Below are positions 44,507 through 58,476 of a stretch of DNA of 64,000 nt, piece after piece (the first letter of the stretch is position 1; every line of letters begins with the position of its first letter). The translations under genes and the position numbers were made by a program. Source of the stretch: Apiospora phragmitis (lineage: Eukaryota; Ascomycota; Sordariomycetes; Amphisphaeriales; Apiosporaceae); contig JAQQWL010000007.1 in NCBI GenBank assembly GCA_038363925.1, positions 1,364,001 to 1,428,000 on the forward strand, given 5' to 3'. The notes under the pieces are model-generated. The model ran no database searches. It was not told where the DNA came from and saw only the letters and a list, made by a program, of their open reading frames with translations.

Positions 44507-47500
44507 TGCGCGCGCGGACGGAAAGCCGACTACATCATAGGGAACGTATAGCAAAGTCACTCGCCTAAGAGCGCGTGCTCCACACCGGAGAAATGTATTT
44601 TTAAACAGCCAAAGCAAGAGCAGATTTGGATCTCGGCAGCAAAAGGTAGACAGAAAATAACGGCGTTGTTGTTCTTCCCAGCTGCACGGCTGGCCGGTAG
44701 GGGGAGAGAAAGGGGGGAGAATCCTTTTGGGCACAACTTTGGACGGAAGCGAATATGCTGCTGCAGATACCCCTCTCTCAAATGCGCGTGGAGAGGAAAA
44801 TGTGCTTCCTCGGTGGAAAATCCGGGCCACAACCAAAAGCGAAAAGGTCTGGGACGGGATAGGGTCGTTCAGGTACCCGCAATGTCGATTCGTGGGAATG
44901 GAGACTGACTACCTGAGGAGGCACAGCAGTCAGTAGGCAACAAACAGACCTCTCTGTCTCTCTCTTTTGACTGTCTTTCAGGTGTAAAAGTAACCTAGAT
45001 ACATATAGCTTGTAGTAGAAGCACCCGTGAAGGTTTCGTTCGCTCGTCTGCCGGGCGGGCGGCATGAGCCGAATAGGTCCCCCGCGCTAAAAATACAATA
45101 AAATAAAAAAAAATGACAGGGAACGGGGAAATGGGGGACAAGCCGCTGCTCGCTATCAAAACCACTGCAACACTGAAAAATTACATTGCTCGGAGGAGAC
45201 AAAAACGACAGGTGTGCACTGGAACAATGCCCGTAACTTTGAAATAAATATACGTATGAATGAATAGGAAGATTTCGCAAGGCAGGTAGTGGTAAATGGG
45301 AAATAGTACCTACCTACATGAAGTGATGTATGTAGGTACGTATATCGGGAGCTTTCTTCAAGACTGACTAACAGGATGTCAAGTTTAGGCGCGACGTCGT
45401 TCGAGCGATGCCACGTTAACCTCGGTCAACCATGGATAAGTAGAAATGGGACTTTGGCAAACAACAAGAAGGACTAGACATATGTTGACAAAGATGGTGA
45501 AAGAGCCGACGATTTGTATTCACCTAGAGACTCCAGGTGCAGACCCAGCAGCCTTGGGATTGGGTATTGTCAATATGTGTGCTACTCCTTGGAACGCACT
45601 TTGCCTTTTGGCTAGTTCCCGTCGAGGATAAATACATGCTTATCAACCCCAGTCGCACCTCGTCTCGCAGTCTGCCTTGGGTGGTAGAAGATCAATGTAC
45701 CAGCAGGTAGGTAGGTATAGTATTGATGTATGTACATGTAGGTCTGTCTGTCTGCCAGCCAGCTACCATACCCAAGGTCAGAGTGATGCAAGGACGGTTG
45801 ATGCCGTCCCCCTCAACTTTGGCATTCACAGGTGGTTGTTTTTCTTTCTGGCCTTTGTGCCCAAGGCGGTTGCAGGAAGCACCAGCCACGTGGGTGTCAT
45901 ATAGTCGTCGTCCCGCACTCCACGGATCTGACTGCTCAGGTGTTTGGGCCTCTATTTTCTTTTCTTTCTTTGGAACGAACCCCTCGCGGGCGCTCGATTG
46001 CGTTGTCAAGCCCGCCTGGCCAATCAAATTAACGGCCAATCAGGCATTTGATCCGACCGCTGGCTTCGGTGAGTGGACAGGATTCTCGGGTGCTTCCCAC
46101 TCCACCCCCAGCAAGGTCAGTCCGGAACTCCAAATCTGGTAAAAAGGTGGTCAAACATCACCCCTACCTCTGCCTCCCACCCCTACCCTACCCCCCCCCC
46201 CCTCCCCCATCATTGCTTTTCTTGTTCTTTTTTTACGGGGCAAGAAGGGAAAAAAGAAGAAAAGAAAATAATAGAAAAAGAAAAATCTTCAACGACGAGA
46301 TCTGGTGACATCTCCCTGTAGGGAAGGCGAGAGAGAGGATGTTACTCACACCTGGGCTCTCCAAAATATCCTCTCCGTCGTCCATGCAATCAATGTACCT
46401 ACTCCCACCGACCTACTGACTAGCCTCTTCTGCCACCTGTGACGGACGACCACACGGGCTTGGATCTTACACGACGGCCACCAATCTAATCTGCCACGGC
46501 TCGACAGATCTGTTGTTTCCGGCGTGACAGCCAATGCATTTTCCCGCTTCATCACACCGTGCTGCATTGACACTTACTTTCCCAGACAAAGAATCTGCAT
46601 CGCGCCATATGTTCCTTACAGTCCCCGGGCTTCATTTCCCCAACCATCTTTCTCCCTCTTCGCCTCCTCTGGAGGGCTGGTCTGCTGGCTGGATGGCCGT
46701 TGATGCTGCTGCTGCTGCTTCTGCTGCTGCATGCTGTATGTATGTACTGCCTGCTGGCACGATACCCTTCCAGGAATAGAAAACCACCTGCCGTTTCCGT
46801 TGCACACTCCTCTTCGATGGGCGCGTACTGCGCTCGGTAAAGATCGGGACGAGCTGCACCACATTTCCCAGTAGACCTCTGCAAGGCTGGCGGGACTCTC
46901 TCTCTTTCTCTCGCTCCCTCTCATTCTCTCTCTCTCTCTCTTATTTGGTGGAAACCGCGGCAACGCCGAATGGCTCTCCCTCATGCAACGTAGTGCCGAG
47001 CTGGCCCTTTTGTTCCCACTGCCTCACCTATCAGCGTTCGCTGGGCATCCATCTGGCGCCCGTTTCTCCCTCTGCTCGTACCCCTTTGCAGTGGGTTTGC
47101 GTTACGAATTTGTATCAGGTCATGGCAGATCGGCCCGGCAATATGTTAGGATCCTCTACTGCAGATCAAGATAGCTCCGCGTCATCGACCGGTGAGATAT
47201 ATGCTTGGGTGTTTGTTGTCTCAAACAATAAAGGCTATAGGCGAGGCCAAAATCGTGCTCATCCCCTTCCCGTGCGTTGTTGCTACATCTGCTCAGTCTT
47301 GCATACATGTGTAGTCTGATCTGCAGAACCCGAGATTACCTTTGGGTTTGTCGGCTCTAGACTAGAACCAGACCACATCGACAACGACAGATCCATATAC
47401 CGTGTGCCGTACTACTCTTATCTCCTGACTTTGGTGGCGCTCATACTTCGTGAATATCGCATACGGCGGTCTGCCTCCCTGAGACCTATTTTTGCCCCTC

Positions 47501-48116
47501 GAGCGCCGATATTTGCCTCTGTCCCAGTCCTCTTCTCTTCGTCTTGGATACACGCTGCATGGCAGGTGACTAGGTATGCTTGATAATTAAACCAGGGTAG
47601 CAATCGGCAAACGAGCCGGAAAGAACTGTTTCTTGTCGAGCAGAAGATGTGGTAAATCATTACTTGGACAGCAGACTATAGAAGAGCAAGCGAGACCGAC
47701 CCTTGATCGCCTCTACCAACCCTTGTGGGGTGCTCGACCGACTCATTTCGCCATCATATCAGGGCTACTGATCCAGTGACACTATCCCCATACCCCTGAG
47801 CAATGTTCATACCATTAGATAGCAGATCGACCAGTTCACGCGAAAGCCCCTGAAAACACCACAACAAGATCATAAAAGCCTGAGAACGACCGAAAACCGT
47901 ACCGACCTCACGCGGGAGCACCCCTATTCACACCATATCTGACTATTCCCCCAACCCTTCCCCCCTCGAGGGGTTCTCGTTTCCTGAACACGCTATAAAA
48001 CGCCCGAACGTCCGAATCCAATAGTAAAGATCGGCCCCATTACTTGTCACTTCCGGTGCCATCCCCCCTACTGCGGCAACTGCTATACAGACGATACCCC
48101 CACACCGCAACCCTGT
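44507..48116. other. Long intergenic region (3.6 kb)
   Basis: No gene is supported. Polypyrimidine and purine tracts are frequent, for example a C-run at 46192-46202 and (tc)n at 46900-46940. An imperfect hairpin lies at 45306-45339. Confidence 0.4.
45306..45339. repeat. Short inverted repeat (hairpin)
   Basis: The left arm gtacctacctacat (45306-45319) and right arm atgtatgtaggtac (45326-45339) pair along 14 bp with one mismatch around a 6-nt loop. No gene end is adjacent, so a terminator role cannot be argued. Confidence 0.6.
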
Positions 48117-48338
48117 CTACCGTGACAGATCGGCCCGCCAGAAGAACCAGAAGCTTCTGTAGCTTCTTGCTCCAGCAGCCGCCACAGAGCTGTCGGTCTC
48201 GTCCCTCGAGACGTTCGAGGGCTTGCTGTTCTTCTCCTCGGGGGCACCTAGCCGCTGCTTCTCCGGGTCGTGAGCGGGCTGTTGCTGCTGAGCCGAGAAG
48301 TGCTCGTACAGGCATTCCATGGAGCGGGAGTCAAGCAT
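48117..48338 (-). CDS. Small hypothetical protein (73 aa)
   Basis: This single-exon frame starts MLDSRSMECLYEHFSAQQQQ and ends SYRSFWFFWRADLSR. Third positions are mostly G or C across the frame, unlike the flanks, which supports coding. There is no signal peptide or membrane segment; the middle is charged (EEKNSKPSNVSRDETDSSVA) and the end is aromatic. Met7 (MECLYEHF) is an alternative start. I do not recognise a family. The C-terminus could be altered by an unseen intron. Confidence 0.42.
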   Translation of the reverse strand: MLDSRSMECLYEHFSAQQQQPAHDPEKQRLGAPEEKNSKPSNVSRDETDSSVAAAGARSYRSFWFFWRADLSR

Positions 48339-50502
48339 CTTGATGAAGGTGTGTATACGTGTGCGCACGTGTGAATTTGTGCTTGACAGGGTGTATGTAT
48401 GTGTGCGTGGGTGCTATAGTTGCTAGGCTTGGTAGTCGATAACAACAGCAGGGATAAGTAGTTGAAGTTCGAGTGATCACCACCGCCGCGCCAGGGGTAT
48501 TGTTGTCTTATTTGGTACGGTGAAGAGATCTAGGTAGGTCGCATCAAGAAAAAAGGAGCCAAGTCAGCTACAAGGATGGGGTAATGGATGATTGCCAGGA
48601 GGTCGAAGGCGATGTATGTGTTCTATATTGTGCTAAACACCTCGAGTGGAGGCCATCTATCTAGGGGGCAAGGACGAGAAGGTCGTCTGTTTATAGTTAT
48701 TTTCCTTTCGTACGCTACCCCTGGCGAACACCAAGTATAGTTCCAGAAAACCGTGTTGGTTCTAAAGAAAGAATTGTCTTCTCACAGCAGCTGTTGGCTC
48801 GGCGTGGGATGTGGGTGGTGAGCAAACCAACAATGCCATTGGCGGCATCCGCGGTGAACATAACCGCACTCCATGTGACTCCAAAAACAGATCCCAAGGA
48901 CTACGTGACTGCAAGTACTGTGATCGTATGGCTTCTTTGCCAAAATAACACAGCCACCCCCCTTTAGGTGAGATCAGCGAGTATACTTACTGCGTGCTCA
49001 GCCCACTCAGCCCTATGCGGAGCCTGCTGATAAGCTTACACACACAGTAAGCCGTGCCGAATCTGCAACAGATCAAATGCGTTTGATCGAGCTCGGAGCG
49101 CTTCTGCTTATGCATGTGTCCCGTCCATCCACCTTCCCGCCGACTCTCGCACAATTCCACCGCGGACCCCAAATTCTTGGGTTGAGTGAGAGTGGACTAC
49201 CAAATCAATATTGCTACTGGGCGATGAGGTTGTTGTGTGTAGCATCGCAACTGGTGTTGGCTGTGTGCCCTCAGGAAGCACCAATGAGAGCGCTTCGCCA
49301 ATTCCAATACAACACTGAAACTCTGTGATGGTAGCAAACAAGACGATCATTATTGCACCTTCATTCCTATAACCCCCCTCTCTCTCCTCCAACAGTCAAT
49401 ACTGAAGGCGAAAGACTCGGCGCGCCTGCGTGCTTGCTTGTTTGCTTGCTTGGCGACACACCCCAGGACAACGAGCCAACTTCATACATACATACAGCCC
49501 TTACTTATTATCGATGGCCGAGACTTGACCGAGTAAGAGTGAGTGGAACCTGCCGAGTTATACCTATTCTTAACCCATGCCCTTGCAGCGGCGATCGTCA
49601 AATAGTCCAGTCATTGTCAAAACAACCAAACCATGGAAATCGCAAATGACCACACCACAACACCATGCCTATACCCTTGCCTCGTCCAACGGGCCGTTCC
49701 CCTTCTCGTTTGCTAATCAGACGATGGGATGCTCGACTGCATTTCTTTGGCCTCCAACCCAACAACAGACTATGCATACCTACTTAGACGTCAATATATC
49801 CAATATTGGCCGCATTCCTCCGGAGTCGACAGGCGACATACCTTGATAGATACGCCGGGGGATGCGAATCACCCGCTGCGTGAGCATTAGTGTATGCCGG
49901 TTTGCGTGTTTGTTTCACTGCTTCGATGGGCCAACTACTAAAGGTCACATTGGGCAATCATCTAAGTACCTGACTTGTCGTCGTTACTGTTGTTGGCATA
50001 CACACTCTCGGATGAACAACTTACAGCTAAGTGTGGTAAGCCATTAAAGCCGAAATGGACTAGGCCCAAAGTCCTGCAGCGGAGGCAACGACTTATGCCA
50101 TCAATACGTTGCCGCCGGAGAAGGGGTAGTAGCGCATACAGGTAGGCACAAAAGCAAGACCACAGCGAGAATAGATATCAACGAATAAGTGTGAATGTGG
50201 CATGTGAGGGATCTATGATTGACTGAAGCCTCAACGATATAAGTCCATACATGAACAATTACAAGCATTGGTATCGAACGATAACCTGAACGCCAACCAC
50301 CACGTCACTATCGCCTTTAAAGCGTGCGTGGTATTCCAATATCCTGTTCGCCAGCCGTCTTTGAGAGCCAACCAAGGCATGGTCAAAGCGAATGTGATGA
50401 ATGCCTCCAGTCATGCTTAGTAGACAAGTACAGACTCAAACAATCCCAAAACTCCTCCTTATAAACAACCGAATCTTCCCTTCGTGGTCCATACAGTAAA
50501 GT
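48339..50502. other. Long intergenic region (2.2 kb)
   Basis: This is spacer between the 73-aa frame and the 3' end of the BRCT gene. I see no supportable gene, RNA or repeat of note. Confidence 0.4.
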
Positions 50503-53500
50503 CTAGTTCTTCCAAGCCTTGCTCAAAGGGCTGGCAATCTTGGGCGCAAACTGCAGGCTCTTGCGCCTTGCGGCCATCAGTCTCATCATGACACCCTGGT
50601 CCTTCTCCCGGCCCAGTAGGCCCTGGCCAAGTTCGGCGTAGAGACTAGGCTTTGGCGGTGCAGTCCGCATGAGCATCGCGTCCTTTTCAGGAGAATCATC
50701 TTCTTCAGTATCCGTCTGAGCAGCTGGTGTCTCGGGGGCTACGTCCATGGCAAAACGAGCGATGGTCTCGGGTGCGGGCGTCTTGGGGACGGGGGTGAGC
50801 ATGCCAATGGCGTCCCAGTCCTCTTCGCCGACCGCGTCCATCTCCTCGTCCTCATCGCGGTCCGACGGCGTTCGCATCCATGCGGTGCTATCACGGCGGC
50901 TGACATGGTTGTTGGGCACGGTTTGGCAATCACGCGGTGCCGAAGTCTGCTTCATGGGCGTTACCAGTGTGCCGTTGCGATTTGCCAGAGCCTTTGGTTC
51001 CATGCTCTTGCGGCGGCGTTGGCCACCGCGAGGTACAAGGCTGGTGTCGACGTAGTATGGGGCCTCGTCCATCCACTCGTTCTCACGCTCACAGCTATAA
51101 CGATAGTTAGTTTTGAAGTTCAGCAGGATGTTGGGAACCGTTGAACTCACTCTAATACCCAGCCGACTCCAACGCACTGCACGACGCCACCAGATTCGCG
51201 AACCTTCTCCATTGTGCGTTTACCTCCATCCTTGAAGACGACGTGAGTGATTCCAATTTTCGATTGCGAGGACTCGTTGCCGTTAGGACTGCTCGGGTTC
51301 CAGGTCCAGTTCTTGACGCAACGAGCGCCCATCGAAGTGAGAAGATCGACAAACACGGCGCTGGCGTCGGCGCCTTCAGTAGTGTGGACATCCACGAAGC
51401 AGACCGCGCCACGCAATAGAGCAGGGTTAAGATCTTTACGAGGTGTGCGTGCTGGTGTACCCATCGCCGACCAAAGGTCGGACTTGGACGGGGTCACGGG
51501 CGGCTGCTCACTGTCTTCGTCATCCAGATCCATTTCATCATCCTCGGAGTGCTTCGTCGGCGAGTATGAAATGACGGTCGCGTTTCTAGAGAGACCGCCG
51601 GGGCGCGCGACTTGAGCACGAGATGCACTAACACTGCGTCGCTTCGCGCTCTTGGGGGTAGCATCGTCAGCTGGTTTGAGAGGAACCTTGGTTGTAGTGT
51701 TGAAGGTACGCATGGAAGAAGGGCGAACTGGGGTGACAGGAGGGACACCAGAGATTGTCACTCGTGACCGGCCAGTGGCGCCACCAAGCAAAGCTGGGTC
51801 GATGGGAACAGCATTCTCGTCTCCGTACTCTTGGCTAGCTTCAGAGATCTCATCGTCATTGGCCTGGTGCTCAAGCACCTCTTCAGCTTGTTCAGGTTCG
51901 ACGAGAGACATTTCATGGGCCTCGGCAGCGAGCTCCATGTCTTCCTCAGTAACGGGGATGTCGTCAAAGACGGGATCGTCGTAGTTGGCACCAATGTCAG
52001 CCTCCAAGGCCGCCAGCATCTCCGCGTCGGCATCGAAGCTCATTTCGGACTCATCAGCTTCCATCTCTGCCCTCACTCTCATCTCATCTTCGAAGTACGA
52101 GCTCTTGGCCGGCGAACCGCGATTCGATTTAGGAGTGTTGTTTTCTACCAAAGAAAGGTCCTCCTCGCCAACATTTTCTGTTGGTGTACTCGATTGGCTG
52201 CTGCCGAGCTTGAGAGGACTACCCGCCCTCCAGTCGCTCAGTTGCCTAGCAAGAGGCGTGAAGCCAAGTTTTGAGCCTCGCGAGACGGATCGGATGGCTC
52301 GGTCAGCAGCTTTGATAGCGCTTGTAGGTAGACCGTTCCTAGGCGTCTTGGAAGCTCCCGGGGTGGGAGTGGCAGGGACAGCGCTCAATGTGAGAGTTGC
52401 CTCATCCTGGAACTTCCGTCCACTAGAGGCGAGCTCATCCTCGGATTCATCAGACTCGTAAGGAACCATATCCTTTTGTCGCAATCCGAACATGGGATTA
52501 GTTGGCTTGATTGCAGGGCGAGGAGGAGAAGACTCCGGGCTAATGTCATGAGCTTTATCCTCCTTGGTATCGTCCATGTCAACATCCATGCAATCATCCT
52601 GCTGTGCCTCAGGCTGTGTAGGCACTTCCTCAGGCTGGGCTTCAATCTCGGCGGTATCAGCCGCGATCGTTTGTTCTGCTTGGGGAGCTGCATCAGCGGC
52701 CACCGAGCGTTTCTCCTGCAGAGCAGGGTCGGCATGGCGAGGAAGCACAGCAGACAGGCGACCCGGAAACTCAAGCTGCTGGGGGGAGTCGAGATTGATC
52801 TCGGCCTCAGGTTGCTTAACAGTGTCGGCATCTATTTCAACCAAAGCGGTTTCCATGTTATCATTTTCTGCCACATGGATCTCTTCCCGAGCTTCGGATA
52901 CCTCGGATACTTCATGGTCCTCATCAACCACAGCATCTTCATCCCCAGAGGCACCCTCCTCAGCTGTTGAAGCCAAATCCTGGGTCTTGTCTAATGCAGA
53001 ACGGATAGGCGACCCCAAAAGTTTCATTGGGGATGCGGGACGTTTGGCGGGAGAACCCATAAGGGACATTTTTAAAGGTGAATTGGGCCGATCACTCTCT
53101 CCATTTGTCGGGGGTTGGAATCGTGTTAGTGGCACCTGGGGTCTCTTGGCAGGGGACTGAAGCAAGGATGCTTTGGTGGGTGACTGAGTCACATCTGAGG
53201 CGTTCTTGGATGGGAAGAGTAATGAAGGGACTCCGTCGACTCTCTTGGCAGGCGACTTCATCGCATCTTTGAAAGGAGATGATGTGGGCCTTCGAGCTGG
53301 GCTAGTAAGGACTGTACTACTAGAAGCGTCTTCGGGTTGGCGTTCAGTCGCTTCCTCGGTCTCGTCTGCCTTCTCACTGGTTGGGAAGCCAAGATCGATC
53401 ATCTTAAAAGTACTGGGTGGCTTGACAGGGCTCTTTCTGAGAGGTGTTTTCTCGTAAGTGGCCAACTCATCGTCCGAATCCGAGTCTCGGGATAAAGACC

Positions 53501-54377
53501 GGTTCAAAGTATCCTTCTTAGGGCTTAGAGGAGCCGGCTTTTCCTTCTTGTCGTCGTCACTGGTGGTTGTCCGTGTACTCGCGCGCGTAGCCCTGGCAGC
53601 AGTACCAGCTGCCTTTCGTACTGGCTTGGCTCGCATGCCCGTCGCTGTCTCGGCCTTCTTATCTTTGGCTTTAGTTGCTGCAGTGGTTGTAGCAGTAGGC
53701 ATGACGTTCTCCTTCTCCGGCTCCTGGAAGGAGACCGACTTCTTAACGCTGACAATCCTAGAAGCGGGCCGGGAGACAGCTGACTTGAGACCGGGAGTGG
53801 GATTCGTAGTGGCTGTGGTGCAGACTGTGCCCGATTTTTTCGTCACGGCAGTTGCACGAGTTCGAGCAGACTTCTTGGGAGGCTCCGAGGGCGTATCGGC
53901 CTTGTCTTCTTCCGGTTGCGCGGCCTTGCGAGTAGTACGGGTTCGGGTCGCCTTGACAAGCTCAGGGTTCGAGGGCCCAGTGGCGGGTTTCTTTACCCTC
54001 CCACGCGTTGCCCGCGCTGTCGCAGTGCTGGAGGATGCATCGTTGCCCTGCTCTGGCTGCTGCTGAGGGGCAGACTCAACAATCTTTTTGGGCCTGCCGC
54101 GCGCTCTGGGGGGCTTGTTCATGGTGTCTGCTGATGTAGGCGCCAGCTCATCTGCGGTGTTGTGGGATTCCTCATCGTTTTCTTCGTCGGCTCTGGTTTT
54201 CCGTTTGGTCGAAGGAGCTGTGCGAACCGTGGTTGTGGCGGCGGTTGCCTTGGATGTGGCAGCTGCCCGGGTTGGCTTGGCCGTTGGAGCGCTGTTGCTG
54301 CCGCTGCCGCTGCCGCTGCCTGCCTTTGCAGCTGCACGAGCTCGCGTCATCCGCTTTGGCGGGCTCTGAACATCCAT
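50503..54377 (-). CDS. BRCT-domain protein, microcephalin-like, long disordered N-terminus
   Basis: Two exons (54377-51151 and 51094-50503, 56-nt intron) give 1,272 aa with no frame problem. The start MDVQSPPKRMTRARAAAKAG opens a disordered region of almost 1,000 residues. Its first third is Lys/Arg/Ala/Thr-rich with AT-hook-like GRPKK and GRVKK motifs. Its middle has many Ser-Pro-x-Lys motifs (MKSPAKR, LQSPAKRPQ, MGSPAKRPASPMK), which match CDK target sites. An acidic segment follows. The single BRCT domain lies at about residues 990-1090: AVCFVDVHTTEGADAS, FVDLLTSMGARCVKNWTWNP, ITHVVFKDGGKRTMEKVRES, then VGWVLDCERENEWMDEAPY, spliced inside the conserved Trp-containing helix. This pattern resembles the microcephalin BRCT. 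It suggests a nuclear, cell-cycle or DNA-damage role; the exact job is inference. Confidence 0.85.
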
Positions 54378-56570
54378 GTTGGGCTTTCTAAAAAGAGGAT
54401 GTTCGACCGTTGTTGTGGTGACTGTACCTTACCGTTTACACATCAAAAAGATGAAGAGAAAAAAAGACATGCAAATGATTACCGGCTAATAAATTAATGA
54501 ATGGGGGAGGTGTTTATCGAAAGAAGACGCGAGCTTTTCTTGACCGACCCGGTTTGGCAACAAAGCCCTGTGTGGATCTTTCCTCACCGTCCGAGCCGTC
54601 GCTGGGCAACTGCGGGCCGCCCCACCTAGGTTTTGATGGGGGTAACGCCCAGTCGCGAATCACAGAACGTGACCGTGACCGTGATGCGCGACTGATAAAT
54701 ATCTCAGTCTATATGGACAAACCCCTATTTACAATACTCCTCATATCAGTAGTCATATATCAGTCAGGTAGGTAGTTGTTGGTTCCTCAGTCGAATGAAT
54801 CTCGCAATGTGCCTGTATTTAGGTCGGTTTCCCAGCATGCCATTGGGCAACAGAATAATTGAGCCACCCAGTAAATACATTATATATACATCTCAGTAAC
54901 ACTCCGTGACTTTACTGCTTTTCGCTTTTATTTTGCTATATCTTGAAGGCACCGTAGCCATTTAATTCCGCCGCCAGCTATATCGTCGGTGCTCATAGTT
55001 GCCGGCTGCTCTAGATCCAATGTTACATTTGAAAATGGGAGTGCTATTTGTGCTTACTCTGGTAGTATGGCTAATATGTATGACCTGATTTATGTTGCTT
55101 CCGGAATAAGCAGGAGAAAGAGTCTCACAAAATACTGAGTTTACAGACTGTCAGTCAAACTCGTAAAGTGCATGCATATCACGAGTCACTTTTGCTCAAT
55201 TCTTATGCCGAAAGGCGCAAGACATCCAATGGTAACATACTCCGTACATGGGCGGCAGATCCTAGGAATGGGGTTTTGCTATGGTACGATTCGAATTACA
55301 ACAACCGGAGTCGTGACCCAGGCCGGACTCGATTCGGCCTCCGATTACGGATATTGTGTAGAGAATCCCGGTCAATGCCCTTCGATTAATGGCCAAGAAA
55401 AACAACTCGGCGGCGGTTAACAACGAATCAGAAACCACCCGACTCTGTCTCTCGTTCACTGCAGCTGGGGCCTACTTTACAAATTTAAGTTTTCAGGTGT
55501 GAGGGGGGAGTTGAGACAGTTATTGGGAAAGCACGGAGTACATATGCGGGAAATCCAGAGAGGTATGGTTGTTCCCAGCTAGTTTGATAGAAGGCAAGGA
55601 TCTTGGCTGTCAGCATCACTCGAAATCCAAGGTTAATGAATAAAAAAAATGCTTTACCACATGTTTATTTCTGCTCACATACCTCATGTATATAAGGAGG
55701 ATGGACGACAGCGTTCCTGAGTTGCAGAAGAGAATTGGCCCTAGATCCAACCCTGCAGTAAGGAACAGAGCAGGAGGAGCAGTGCATATGTGATGTTGCC
55801 ACATCTCAGCCGTTTTCCAGAGCGTCAATTTGAGTGAGTGGCAATTCCAAGCTCCGCGGCACCTGACATCACACCTTCGTCCAGCCTGCCGCCTTTGCAG
55901 TAGTAGGTTGGTCCAATTCAAATTACAGCGGCATCACCTCCGATTTCTCCTCCCCCGACCCGAGGTTCCATTGATTGATAGCATTAATCATCTTCCCCAT
56001 CAGCTTACTGATCAGCTCACACCTTTGTTGTTTCGTTTCTCATCATCTCCATTCCCATCGCAATGCTTGTTTGAGTTATTTTTTCTAAGTTTCGCTGGTG
56101 GATTGACAGGCAAGGCTCGGAACGTGCACAATCTGTTGTTCCCTGACAGCGACGATCCCACACTACGAGGCTCGGTGTATCAACGGACTCTACCGAACTC
56201 TCTCTCTCTCTCGCCGGTCTGAGGAAGTTTACCTTCCTAGCTCGACCGGTCGTGCTTTGCCAGGCTTCCAGGTCCCTGCATCAATCCCCCGCAGCTCCTT
56301 CGTCGAGACATTGGGCCGAACTCGACGCCCTATTGTGTTTATTGCCAATGCGACTATTTCAGACGCCTTATCCTACGTGAAACAGGCCTGTCGTCTTCTA
56401 TACAACCCTCCTGACGATCTCAACCAACACGCCCCACTTATACAATTCGAGCACTGTCGCGATACGACCTGGTATAAGAACCGAGCAGCCACGCACGCAG
56501 CGTCGCTTGCGAGGAAACCCAAAAGCATACACATCCTGCAAGACGCAACAGCCGGTGTGCAAACGACAAG
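54378..56570. other. Divergent intergenic region (2.2 kb)
   Basis: This separates the BRCT gene from the zinc transporter, which are transcribed away from each other. Two copies of the tacggagta motif occur (55238-55247 reversed, 55532-55541). A (ct)n tract (56198-56214) lies in the probable leader of the zinc transporter. No gene is supported. Confidence 0.45.
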
Positions 56571-58476
56571 ATGGCCTGGTCCAAGTCGACGCGTATCAGC
56601 ATCATGCTGGCCATAGACGTAGTCTTTTTCCTCCTCGAGCTGATATCAGGATTCCTCGTCGGTTCGCTGGCTCTCCAGGCAGACGCTTTTCACATGCTGA
56701 ACGACATTATCTCTCTGCTTGTTGGTCTCTGGGCAGTTACTGTAGCCAAGAGAGCGACCACGGACAAATACTCGTTCGGTGTAAGTAATCTCCCTTATTC
56801 TATATGTGCATATTGATGACGAGAAAGAGTACAATCAACTTTCCCGTACAATACGGCTGACATTATATCTGTAGTGGCTTCGTGCCGAGATTCTCGGTGC
56901 ATTCTTCAACGCCGTCTTCCTCATTGCCCTCTGCGTGTCTATCATTCTCGAAGCCGTTACCCGATTACTCGACCCTCCTACCATTGAGCAGCCCAAGTTA
57001 ATCCTGATTGTTGGGTGTACTGGCCTGGCTTCAAACTTGATTGGGTTCTTCGTACTTGGAGGACATGGACATTCCCATGGTCCTGGGGACCATTCTCATG
57101 GAGAAGGCCATGACCACGACCACGGCCACGAACATACTCATGACCACGACAACGCCCATGCTGCTGAGGAACGCAGGGTCAACCAGGATGTTGCCCGGGT
57201 CGCTAATGAAGGAGGTCCAGCTATGGATGCCCTGCCTCATGTAGCACTTGCCAGAGCTACCAACGGGAAAGACTCGCCAGAAACTGTCCGGCGCATCAAT
57301 TTTGCCTCGGATGGTGACGCTGCTGAGCGAGGTGACAGTCGATCTACAGGATCTAGACTCGATGGCCGACGCCGCGCAGGCAGCCTTAAGCACACTCGCC
57401 TGCAGAGCATCGACGACCTCAATCTGTACCCCTCTAGTTTCCGGCAGAACATCATCGATCGTAGCAGGTCGAATATGGAAGAATCGGAGGGAAGCTCGGT
57501 TGATGGTTCCTACACCGTAAACGATGAGTCCCAGGTGGACGAGAACTCACCCTTGGTAATTAAGAACGGTAACGGGAGTTCCATCAGCCCTCACAACTCA
57601 TACGGGGCTGGCGCAAATGGACAACATAAGGGGCACTCATCATCTCGGCAGCCAAGAGGCAGACGCGACTCCTTGGTGCATCACGAGCACAACCACAACA
57701 AGCCACGAAAGCCGGGCAAGAAGGGGCACGGACACAACCACGATGACATGGGCATGAACGCCATGGTTTTGCACGTCATTGGAGATGCTCTCGGTAACGT
57801 TGGTGTCATTGTAACTGCCTTGATCATCTGGCTCACCGAATGGCCTGGCAAGTACTATGCGGATCCCGCGGTCTCTCTGTTCATCACTTTCATCATTCTT
57901 CGATCTGCCATTCCGCTCACCCTTGCCACGTCGAACATTCTGCTACAAGCCACTCCGGATCAAATCGATATCCAAGACATCAAGGAGGATATCCAAGCTC
58001 TTCCGGGAGTTATCAGCTGCCACCACGTCCATGTCTGGCAGCTATCGGACACTAAGATTGTTGCATCGATGCACATTCAAGTCGCATTCCCCATCACGGA
58101 AGAAGGTGGCGAGAAATACATGGCACTCGCCAAATCAGCACGCAAGTGCCTCCATGCATATGGCATCCACAGCGCTACTATGCAGCCGGAGTTTTGTCTT
58201 GACCAGACATGCAATCACCTTGATGTATCCATGACTACGGACGGCACTTTAGATGGTCAAGCATTGGCAAACTGTGCTAACGGCGAGAGTCCACCGTGTC
58301 TTCTCGAGTGCGTGGATGATTGTGTGGGACAGGGATGCTGCTCCGTACCCCCGTCACAGAATGGCGACTCTGCTAGCCACAAGTCTGGCCATTCAGGTCA
58401 CAGTCACAGCCACGGCCACGACCATGGCCATGATCACAGCCACGGCGATGAGCATGGCCATGAGCATAGACATTAG
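56571..58476 (+). CDS. Cation diffusion facilitator zinc transporter (ZRC1/COT1 type)
   Basis: CDF transporters of this type move Zn2+ from cytosol into the vacuole in exchange for protons. Exons 56571-56780 and 56875-58476 (94-nt intron, phase 0 after YSFG) give 603 aa. TM1-2 contain IMLAIDVVFFLLELISGFLV and LALQADAFHMLNDIISLL, with the zinc-site pair H41/D45. TM5 has VLHVIGDALGNVGVIV, with H370/D374, so the HD-HD tetrad is complete. The TM4-5 loop is very long (about 240 residues) and starts with a His-rich run (GHGHSHGPGDHSHGEGHDHD), as in ZRC1. A second His-rich run (HSGHSHSHGHDHGHDHSHGD) ends the protein. CCSVPP and CLLEC cysteine motifs lie before it. Location in the vacuolar membrane is inferred from the family. 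Confidence 0.93.
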
